Of a DNA stretch of 64,000 bases, positions 54,931 through 64,000 are shown in pieces. The stretch lies in NCBI GenBank assembly GCA_945910005.1, contig OX246744.1, forward strand, positions 1,095,992 through 1,159,991, read 5' to 3'. The translations under genes were made by a program, and so were the position numbers. Below the pieces are notes generated by a model. The model saw only the letters and a list, made by a program, of their open reading frames with translations, did no database searches and was not told the origin of the DNA. Positions within the stretch are counted from its first letter, which is position 1, and every line of letters starts with the position of its first letter. The DNA is from Isoperla grammatica (Eukaryota > Arthropoda > Insecta > Plecoptera > Perlodidae).

Positions 54931-57900
54931 CGAATCGTCTTGATTCCGATGCTCGTCAATGAAGTCTCGAGGTAAGCTGGATGTCGGCGATGCCGATCCA
55001 GTGAAGAGTCAAAATGTCTCTTCTTGCAGCCAGGTGTTGTGCAAGTCATTTACCAGCCCAGGCATTTATCTCATCATCCAGATATTTGGGGTTTTACGTC
55101 CCATATTTTGCAACAAGGCTAATCGAGACGAATCTCATCTGGAAACAAAGGTTTAACGTCAGTCATATTCACAATGAATCTAAGCCTATGCATAAATAAC
55201 TCTACCTATTCACTTTTGATTTGAATCCTACTTGTTAGTTATTGAACAATGCAACACTGATAGGCAATTAGTATATTGATTGTGATATGTAGTTTAGATT
55301 TGCAATAATTTGTATTACTATAGACAAGTTTAGATTAGATTAAAACTGTACTGTGTAATGTCTAGTCTTACGACTTTCATTGGTACCCGTCATTGAAATT
55401 CCTAAGGCAAACTAGTTTCCGACACATTAGCTTCAAACCAAGTCACCTATTTTACCCTGATTTTACGAATTTATTTTTGAATATATAGTTACATTATAGG
55501 GAACGTGCAACTGACGTAACAGCCCAAGTACAACAATGGAATAAATGAATTGAACTGGTGGACAAACAACAATCTGTCAAAGTAATATCTTTGCAAATAA
55601 TGAGGAGAAACAATTAGTTGTAACGATAGTAACTGCTGGACAGTTTAAAGTTTTGTTCAGTAATGGACAGCAACTATCTGAAAGTTTGTAAACGTTCTGA
55701 ACGTTTGTTTTTTCCAACTTCAGAACTTCATTTTTTTGACAGCTTGTTTGTCCATCGGTTCTATTCATTTGTTTCATTGTTGTGTTTTGGTGTTGTGCGT
55801 ACCCTAGTTATATTTGTAGGTTAAACTCACCGAAATAGAAATCTTGAAGTGCCGCATGTGACTGCGAAAAAGATCTCGAGGTAAGCTGGGTGTCTGCGAT
55901 GCTGTGAGGTGAAGAGTCTTCTTGCAGCCAGGCCGTTGTAGCCTTTCAGTCGTTTCATCTGGAAACAAGAGATTCAACGTCAGTCATATTCACAACAAAA
56001 CTAGCCTATGCATATATAAACCTTATTACTCTTGATTTGATGAATGTTCTGACTTTGCTTCGACTGAACGATTATTGCTTCATTTCAATGGAAACATAGC
56101 AACTTGTTACTGAGTGTGTAGTCTATACAAATTTATTTTTTAATTTCTTTAACAATGTGATACGTACTGTGGGCAATTATATTGATCGTGCTGTCTATGT
56201 AGTTTAGATCTGCAATAATTGTATTACTATAGACAAGTTTAGATTAGATTAAAACTGTACTTTGTAATGTTTAGCCTATGACTGTCATTGGTACCAGTCA
56301 TTGAAATTCCTCAGGCAAACTAGTTTCCTACACCAGCTTCAAACTAAATCACTAATTTTACTGATTTTACGAGTTTATTTTTGAATATTTATTTATTCAT
56401 GATTTAAATACAGCTATACAGCCATTTAATTTAACATTAAACCTTCAAATATGATACTTGGATTCTACCCACACTTTCGTGCCCCTGAGACGACCTAACC
56501 CTGAGGTTTACCGAACCTCCGCCGGGGTAATAGTTACGGTTAGTTATATTCGTAGTTTAAACTCACCGAAATGGAAATCTTGAAGTGCCGCATGTGACTA
56601 CGTAGAAGTTCTCGAGGTAAGCTGGGTGTCTGCGATGCTATGAGGTGGTTCTCTAGCAGCCAGGCATATCCATGTTGTGTAGCCGTTCACCAGCCGTTCA
56701 GTCGTCTCATCTGGAAACAAGAGATTCAACGTCAGTCATATTCACAACTAAACTAAGCCTATGCATATATAAACCTAACTACTCTTGATTTGATGAATGT
56801 TTTTACTTTGCTTCAACTAAACAAATTGCTTCAATTCAATGTAAACATAGCAACTTGCTACTGAGTGAGTAGTCAATACAAATTTATTTTTTAATTTCTT
56901 AACAATGGGCAATTATAGTGACTGTGCTGCTACGTATGTAGTTAAGACTTGCAATAATTTGCATTACTACAGACAAGTTTAGATTAGATTAAAACTGTAC
57001 TTTGTAATGTCTAGTCTTATGACTTTCATTGGTACCAGTCATTGAAACTCTTACGGCTAACTAGTTTCCGACACATTAGCTTTAAACCAAGTCACCGATT
57101 TTACTCCAATTTTACGACTTTATTTTTGAATAGATATGTTACGTTGTAGTTGTAGTTAAAACTCACCGAAATGGAAATCTTGAAGTGCCGCGTGTGACTG
57201 CGTAGAAGTTCTCGAGGTAAGCTGGGTGTCTGCGATGCTATGAGGTGGTCCTCTTGCAGCCAGGCATATCCGTGTTGTGTAGCCGTTCACCAGCCGTTCA
57301 GTCGTCTCATCTGGAAACAAGAGATTCAACGTCAGTCATATTCACAACAAAACTCAGCCTATGCATATATAAACCTAATAACTCTTGATTTGATGAATGT
57401 TCTTTCTTTGCTTTGACTAAACAATTATTGCTTCAATTCAATGGAAACATAGCAACTTGTTACTGAGTGGGTAGTCTATACAATTATGTATTAATATATT
57501 TAACAATGTGATACTGACGGGCAATTATATTGATTGTGCTGTCTATGTAGTTAAGATTTGCAATAATTTGCATTACTATAGACAAGTTTAGATTAGATTA
57601 ACTGTACTTTGTAATGTCTAGCCTTATGACTGTCATTGGTACCCGTCATTGAAATTCCTAAGACAAACTAGTTTCCTACACATTAGCTTTAAAATAAATC
57701 ATTGATTGTACTCCGATTTTACGAGTTTATTGTTGAATATATATATAGTAATAGTTACGTTATAGTTATAGTAGGAGTTTAAACTCACCGAAATGGAAAT
57801 CTTGAAGTGCCGCGTGTGACTGCGTAGAAGTTCTCGAGGTAAGCTGGGTGTCTGCGATGCTATGAGGTGGTCCTCTTGCAGCCAGGCATATCCATGTTGT

Positions 57901-58877
57901 GTAGCCGTTCACCAGCCGTTCAGTCGTCTCATCTGGAAACAAGAGATTCAACGTCAGTCATATTCACAACAAAACTAAGCCTATATGCATATATGAACCT
58001 AATTACTCTTGATTTGATGAATGGTTTTACTTTGCTTCAACTAAACAATTGCTTCAATTCAATGGAACCATAGCAATGTACCGGTAACTTGAGTGGAAAG
58101 ACTATACAAATTTATGTATTAATATCTTTAATAATGTGATACTGATGGGCAATTATATTGACTGTGCTGTTAAGATCTGCAATAATTATTGTATTATATG
58201 AGTATATTATAAACTGTACTTTGTAATGTCTATAGTCTTGACTTTCAATGGTACCCTGTAAATTCAATCCAAGGTACCTAATGGAGCTGTACATAAGCTG
58301 CATTTTACTTATATTTTAGAAACTTGAAATAATTAGGATATAAAAAGTATTGTACCACAAGAATTGGCATAGATTAGTCACATTTACTGAAGACAATCGA
58401 AGAAAAATGCACTAATGGCAATTTGTGCCGACTCATTAGCTTCAAACAAAATCATTGATTTTACTCTGATTTAATTTGGAATTTATAGTAAAAGTTACGG
58501 TAATTGTACAGTATCGCTGATCGCGTTTCGTACTCACTTTTCGTGGGATGTCGGGCAGCTAGGCCAAGATCGACCAGATACAATAACCCCCCACTAACCG
58601 ATTTGCGCTCGAAAGTGATTTTGCCCGAGGTAAGGGGGGGTTATTGTATCTGGTCGATCTTGGCCTAGCTGCCCGACATCCCACGAAAAGTGAGTACGAA
58701 ACGCGATCACCGATACTGTATAATTACCAAAGTTACGTTTAATTATAGCTTAAACTCACCGAAATGGGAATCTTGAAGTGCCGCATGTGACTGCGTAGAA
58801 GTTCTCGAGGTAAGCTGGAAGTCTCCTCTAATGATGACGCGACAGCTGGACGAGTCATCAGTCATCAACCAGACCAG
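54931..58877 (-). CDS. Array of duplicated exon cassettes of an unidentified gene
   Basis: Six related exon-like segments, each with acceptor TTG(T)TTCCAG or TTTGCAG and donor TTTCG|GTGAGTTTA (ATTCG|GTGAGTAAA in the last): 58877-58760, 57932-57789, 57310-57167, 56710-56567, 55958-55831 and 55138-54931. The second to fourth are 144 bases (48 codons) and symmetric in phase 1-1. From the first ATG of the 58877 exon (58865) a frame runs through three cassettes, each encoding ETTERLVNGYTTWICLAARG and QLTSRTSTQSHAALQDFHF, until a TAG in the fourth; the last two differ by indels. A second frame in the first exon (MTRPAVASSLEETSSLPREL) is also open. Product unknown; a non-coding transcript is possible. 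Confidence 0.5.
55530..55783. mobile_element. MITE, about 254 bp with ~45-bp TIRs
   Basis: The left end ACAACAATGGAATAAATGAA ... GGACAAACAACAATCTGTCAAA is matched inverted by TTTGACAGCTTGTTTGTCC ... CATTTGTTTCATTGTTGT. A second copy is at 60467-60717, with homologous left flanks (GGGAAC-TGCAACTGACGT-AC). Confidence 0.85.
58499..58728. mobile_element. 230-bp foldback element
   Basis: Arms of about 98 bases (GGTAATTGTACAGTATCG ... CAGATACAATAACCCCCC and its inverse) enclose a ~34-base loop (CTCGAAAGTGATTTTGCCCG). The arms are nearly perfect. It lies in the intron between the first two cassettes of the exon array. Confidence 0.93.
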
Positions 58878-58879
58878 CT

Positions 58880-59730
58880 GCAAACAACAGAAACACTCAT
58901 TAGTCGCGTGATCAATTAGAGGAGTATGGATACCCCCTAGAAAGTATGAACCCACGACGCGACCAGCTACCAGGGCGCGCCCAGGCCCTGCATTTCATTT
59001 AGAGGGGGGGGGGGGGGGGGAGGGGTAATTAATTTTGATCGTCAATAATTAACAATAAATCTGAATAATTTCAACTTGAAGCAAACTGCAAAAATAATTT
59101 AAAAACATCAGATCAAAAAGAAAGCGTCTGCATTATCATTACTATCAATTTGCAAGCCCGATAGCCGAAGCCCCCCCCCCCCTAGACCGGGGGAAAAAAA
59201 ATCAAGAATTTATAAAAATGTTATTTCGTTGCGTATAACTGAATATAACAATAATACATTATACAAAGCAAACCGCGTCACATAATGAAAGAGAAGCAAG
59301 AATACTGAGAGGATGGGGACAGATTACAAGATCGCACACAAATGCCAACGGACAACGGCATTAATATTTTAGTCTCTGTAATTCTAAATTTTGTCAAATA
59401 TTCATTCAAAATTAATGCTAAAAGAGCGCTGCATGGAAATTTCATAAAGAATTAATGATATTGATTATTGAATGAATTTAGCAAGATTACACAGAAACGG
59501 TGAACAACCACACCACACCCAACGAAATAGAATTGAAATGTATCGTAAATTATAATATTTTGTAAATGAAATATTCAGTTAAATTGTTGAAATTTACTGC
59601 GGTGCAGATATAAAGTTTAAAAAAGGAATAATTTTGAATGAATGGAGAAATACTACACAGACACAGCAAACAATGCAACACAATGGGCGATATCAAAGCA
59701 GACAGATAACGTATGTAATGCCGAGGCTTA
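58880..59730. other. First intron of the cassette gene; homopolymers
   Basis: Contains G-rich (59003-59023) and C-rich (59171-59182) runs; otherwise AT-rich with nothing recognised. Confidence 0.45.
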
Positions 59731-59731
59731 C

Positions 59732-59805
59732 CTGGTGATGTGTTGACTCCACGAACTCTGTCAAGCGAATGAGAAGACGCGCCAGGGTGCGTCAGACTTT
59801 ATATA
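59732..59805 (-). promoter_or_regulatory. TATA-box core promoter and 5' UTR exon of the cassette gene
   Basis: On the minus strand TATATAAAG (59805-59797) is followed ~30 bases downstream by an initiator-like TCATTC (about 59770), then a short leader ending CACATCACCAG|GTAAGCC at 59732. A TATA box, initiator and strong donor at the expected spacing, upstream of the first cassette with its acceptor and ATG, support a real transcription start. Confidence 0.65.
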
Positions 59806-59809
59806 GCCT

Positions 59810-60460
59810 CGCCCTTGTTCTGGTTGCGTCGTCATCAACCGACTGTTGTGTTGCTAAGCGGCCAACTACAACTATCACTATCACGAGATAACAACGGGGT
59901 ATTGATTATTTTACGTCAACGACTACGAGGCTAATCGAGACGATGATGGCAGCACGCAGCCTACTCCTGCCTAATAAAGTGGTGTACGAGTTTTTATGCA
60001 TTGTTTGAGGAAAGATATTTAGATGAATTTAAAAAAAAATGGATGTTTTAGCTCCGTCTTGCAAACTTAACAATTGGTTTCGGTTGTTTTTCTATAATTG
60101 TTTAAATATGGCCGGCATTAAATTGTAATGTGGGTCGCTGTGGGCATACATATAAATATGTGGGTATAAATATGTGAATGTGTTTTAGTGTGTGTGTACG
60201 GGTGATTTGGAAAGACACGCACAATCGTACACACAGCAATACAGTTAATAATTTCCAATGAGTAAAGTGACCAGTACAAGTGTAAATGTATTGTTACTCC
60301 CACTAGAGGTAGATTACGATTTTCAAATTATAAAATAACGTTTACCTTTTCTTTCTGCAAAACAACTAATAGAAATTAATTTATCAAAACGTTTGTTGTG
60401 TAGCTTAGTGAGGTGAGGTGAGGTGTACCTTGTAGGGAACTTGCAACTGACGTCACAGCC
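59810..60460. other. Upstream flank of the cassette gene
   Basis: No gene recognised. Confidence 0.4.
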
Positions 60461-60466
60461 GAACTC

Positions 60467-60717
60467 ACAACAATGTAACAAATGAATCGAACTGATGGAC
60501 AAACAACGAGCTGTCAAAATAATAAAATTGCAACATGAAACGAGGTATGGCGATAGTAACTGCTCACCAGTTAAAACGTTTAATGATGGACAACCAAGTT
60601 GTGAAAGTTTTGTATGTTTCTTGTTTGTTTTGAAGATTTGTTTTCAAAATCAGAATATTTTATTGTTTGACAGCTTGTTGTTTGTCCATCGATTAATTTC
60701 ATTTGTTTCATTGTTGT
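60467..60717. mobile_element. MITE, second copy of the 55530 family
   Basis: The same ACAACAATG ... CATTGTTGT ends and inverted TGTCAAA/TTTGACA sub-ends as at 55530-55783. The interior is diverged. Confidence 0.82.
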
Positions 60718-60719
60718 AA

Positions 60720-62300
60720 AGCAAGCTTGCAAGAAGCCTATAGATACCATCTGCAACCTGGATGCCCCACAGAGCTGCCACACAAACCACGAACCCTCCC
60801 CACGGACTGGAGCGGTCACCCACCATCTCCTGTCCTTGGCCGACGTTGCTTAACCTACACGTCCGCAGTTATTGAACTGACTTATGATGCCCTGTTTTAT
60901 GAACTTCGGCTGAAAGATGAGTAAGCTACTAACGTGTTTTCTCCATGCCAACCAGACTTCCCCGTGATCGCTGGCATTGTGATAACAAGACTCTAGTAAT
61001 ATAATTAATATTTATCCGAAGTTACTTCATAATACCGGGCCTTACAAATATAGGGAGTCTAACAGCAGCTCTGCCTGTCATACGAGGCGTAATGCAACGT
61101 TTCCCCGAAGTAAGCGTGTCCTAATTTCGCCCTCCCAATTTATTTGTATCTGTTAATCTGAACAACCCTGGAAAGTAAAGAATATTGTTTGTTTTGTTTC
61201 CTACCGGAATTTGTATGTTCATTAATTTTACGTTTGCAAACATCTAATACCTAGTATAATCATGTTTAAGACCGGAATAGCTCTCCCCATCGTACGAGAC
61301 GACTAAAACAGCCGACAACATATCAGTGTTAATTTTGGAGGTCGCTGAAAAATGTAAAATAATAACCATACTAATATTAATGATAATAATAATACGACCG
61401 TAGATAACATCTATAAAGATGGTTTTGGAAAAATAATATGAATGATATATTTAATTAATTAGTTGCAAGTAGAGTTCAATACGGTAGACACATGGAAATA
61501 CTTGACATTTATGTTCGTACAACATGTTTACGCCGGTTTTGACCGTGTTTGTATGTATTATTACACCAATATAATAATAAGTTCGGTTAGTACTAAAAGT
61601 TAACTGAATTCGTGGGGGGGGGGGGGGGGGGGGGGGTTTATTACAAATTTATTAGAGTCCAGTGGCGTAACTAGTAACTTATTTCGTGGGGGGTTCAACA
61701 GGGGAAAGCGAGGTGTGGGAACTGTAAGAGTTCTGGGGCGAATAGGCATCCTTAATATATATATATATAGGTATATTGTTATTTCAGTCGGGCCCACTTT
61801 TAAAAAACTCTCTTTTAAACAAATTCTGGATTTTACGAAGTAATTTTTTGATTCATCTTAAACAAAAATACATGTAAATTGGTTCTGTTTTAACAAAGTT
61901 ATTTTTCAACAAAGTAAAAATCAGCTCAATTTATGTTCATTATAAAGTGGGCTTGACTGTATTATTAATAGGCCTACCTTGGTTTTGGAAGAGCCCGTCT
62001 GCTGACCTGCACTCGTACCCCCTATAACCACCAACCGCCTCAGATACCGTGACTAGCTCGGCAAGTCAACCTTATCATGTTTACTGGGTTTGCTGCGAGA
62101 TCCCGTCATGAAATGATCGAGTGACTCAACACTTGAATCCTTGGCAAGTTGGCTTTGTTCGAATATCACGGAACATGTTTCTTCTAAGAAGTGGGAGCCA
62201 ACCTGCGGCTCGCGGGCCAACACTGACCCGCGTGTGGGGGGTAGTCAAAATATCAAAACTGCGCGAAATACAGCATAAGTCAAATACCTCAAGAACGTCA
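60720..62300. other. No gene recognised; decayed MITE and poly-G
   Basis: 60920-61047 is a decayed relative of the palindromic MITE at 49261 (GTTTTCTCCATGCCAACCAG ... CATAATACCGGGCCTTA). 61614-61636 is a poly-G run. GCCAACCTGCGGCTCGCGGG at about 62199 resembles hAT-type MITE ends. No coding frame is recognised. Confidence 0.45.
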
Positions 62301-62308
62301 TCATAACC

Positions 62309-62535
62309 GATAGAGGTGGCTCAGCGGTGAGACGCGATACTAGTTCGGGAGGTCGCCGGTTCGATTCCGGCCACCGGCAGTTCTGACTGAAGGTTTTTTC
62401 CGGCGATTACCTCAGTCGTAATAGCGAGTCCTACTAACAGCCCTCGGACATTCCTTCCCAACTGCCTAATATCATAGTCACCTGTAGAGGGAAACATCAG
62501 GTAAAGCTGGTGTGCACCTATAACGGGTATTGCGG
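62309..62535 (+). mobile_element. tRNA-derived SINE (family 2), second copy
   Basis: GATAGAGGTGGCTCAGCGGT ... GGTCGCCGGTTCGATTCCGG is followed by the same body as 34143 (CTGACTGAAGGTTTTTTCCG; ACATCAGGTAAAGCTGGTGT), ending near ATAACGGGTATTG. Confidence 0.85.
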
Positions 62536-62684
62536 CACTAACGCCCTCATGCCGACTTCAAACCTTTAACACCATTCATGCACGCTGTTTCAACGCAAAT
62601 AAGCATCCATTTATCCATCCGCATCTTCGAGTTTAGGGGAAAATCGCGAAAAAGAAACTGTCAAAAGCAGGGTTGTATGAATAC

Positions 62685-62843
62685 CGGGGGGGGGGGGGGG
62701 GGGGGGGTCTCTAGATGAGCACAGATTACTACTTGTTTCGCTCTAGCTCTCTTAGTTTAGAAGAGCAACGCAAATAAAGAAACTGTCCACGGCAGCCAAT
62801 ATAGATTTTCCTAGATTTTCTTAGTTTAACGCACCCCTCCTGC

Positions 62844-62875
<32 letters not shown>
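62685..62875. repeat. Long poly-G and poly-C tracts
   Basis: A G run at 62685-62707 and a C run at about 62847-62875 lie about 140 bases apart and could pair as an extended hairpin. Confidence 0.93.
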
Positions 62876-62877
<2 letters not shown>

Positions 62878-62879
62878 CT

Positions 62880-64000
62880 CCACCCTTACCCGGGTGACAA
62901 CTTGACAAAATAATATATTCATTCCTATCACATTATATTATTTATAATCAGCGGTATTTGTTATACTGGGCGATGGTCATATAACTAGAGAGTGGAGTTT
63001 CAAACAATGTCAATCCAATAAATACTAGCATTCTCCCTGTGTAGACACTACTGATACATTCGTGATGTCGTGTTGACAGCCAGTCCAAAGGGACTGGAGG
63101 GTAGGTGGAGACTGTATGAGGGGTTGGGGGGATGATGAGCTGAGCTGTTCACGTAGGTGGTTTTCAGTCTTTTTTTGAGTTCTAAAATAAGAACACACAC
63201 AATTTGAACCCCATGAAATTTAAACGTTGACATTTGAAAACGTTAGAACAAATTGTAATTCTCAATTAGCATCGGCTTCTTACATACTTATTTATTTAAT
63301 ACTGTAAAAGTACAAGTAATACTAATAAGTACTGTCAAAAGTTTTGCTGGAAATGCAACCAGCAGCTGTTGACAAAACAATTTTTATTACGCTTAAAAAA
63401 TGATGCTGTCATGAATGAATTAATTATAAATACATAAAGTAATTAATTATATAATGAATTAATTATAAAAGACACGTTCGTCGTAACGTAATGCGTTATT
63501 TCGTTCTCCTTGGGCATTTGTAGTTTTGAAATACCCGAAGATATCGCCAACATATTATAGAGCCTCAGTGACCTTTCAACCTAAAGTGTGTAAGCTCAGT
63601 GACTGCATCATAATAGCAATACCATGTAACTCTATGTCGTTATGTGTATGAGTAACTCGCTGTCTCCCATTGTTGCCAGGTTACAATTTCACGCGTTATT
63701 TCTCATATCGTAAAGAAATCCTTAGCCACAACGGGCGCCCCTATAGGGGAAGGGGAGAAGGGAAAAGAAGGGGATATAACTATGAATTGCAGCTTATATG
63801 CTTACTTGACAGTCATAATATGTATGGACACTCGTAGAAATAATATTCTGGCATTGTTATTCCAACAATGAACGAATACCTTGAACAGGGTTTGAATGTA
63901 AATGGGGGGAGTTCTGGGAGGAGCCACCATACACGCTTTGTACATGCTGCGTGGGACATGAGAGAAAATTAAAATAAACAACTATTTAAGTAACAGGAAA
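62880..64000. other. No gene recognised
   Basis: AT-rich sequence to the window edge. Confidence 0.5.

Overview
This is a eukaryotic, almost certainly arthropod (probably insect) nuclear sequence. The evidence is spliced genes with GT-AG introns, animal protein families (a sterol O-acyltransferase and an UNC-93-like membrane protein), several SINE, MITE and LINE remnants, and a (TTAGG)n block, the insect-type telomere repeat, lying interstitially at 15121-15412. The species cannot be fixed from the sequence.

Layout. (1) 1-860: the last intron and terminal exon of a plus-strand gene (stop at 664-666, AATAAA at 838). (2) 3422-14518: a minus-strand sterol O-acyltransferase (SOAT/ACAT, MBOAT family), reconstructed as 8 exons with consistent phases; only the extreme N-terminus is missing. 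(3) 14568-15412: a 13-bp minisatellite, then the interstitial telomere repeat. (4) 16012-18723: three DNA-transposon-type elements. (5) 20797-30777: a complete 8-exon, 487-residue minus-strand UNC93-like gene, with a further minisatellite abutting its start codon. (6) 32-38 kb: tRNA-derived SINEs and simple repeats, plus a weak short spliced ORF. (7) 40.3-43.8 kb: a decayed RNase H-bearing LINE split by material that includes a second, 5'-truncated LINE. (8) 45-51.3 kb: palindromic and foldback elements. (9) 52-54.2 kb: a TIR element and an ~82-bp tandem repeat. (10) 54931-59805: a minus-strand transcription unit of unknown product, with a TATA box, a 5' exon and an array of duplicated exon cassettes. 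(11) 60-64 kb: a MITE, a SINE and long G/C homopolymers, with no recognised gene.

The most striking property is shared by both well-supported genes. Their introns are largely built of minisatellites whose unit straddles an exon-intron junction, so each unit carries the end (or start) of the exon plus the splice site. SOAT intron 3 (5.46 kb) is about 57 copies of a 94-bp unit with the exon 3 donor. SOAT intron 4 is 9 copies of a 91-bp unit with the exon 5 acceptor. SOAT intron 5 has 9 copies of a 23-bp unit with the exon 5 donor. SOAT intron 7 has 5 copies of a 34-bp unit with the exon 8 acceptor. UNC93-like intron 1 (5.45 kb) is about 72 copies of a 71/68-bp unit with the exon 1 donor, and intron 4 has 4 copies of a 93-bp unit with the exon 4 donor. 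At several of these the unit edges fall on short homologies shared by exon and intron, which suggests a common slippage or microhomology origin. The splicing machinery must choose one site among up to about 70 near-identical decoys.
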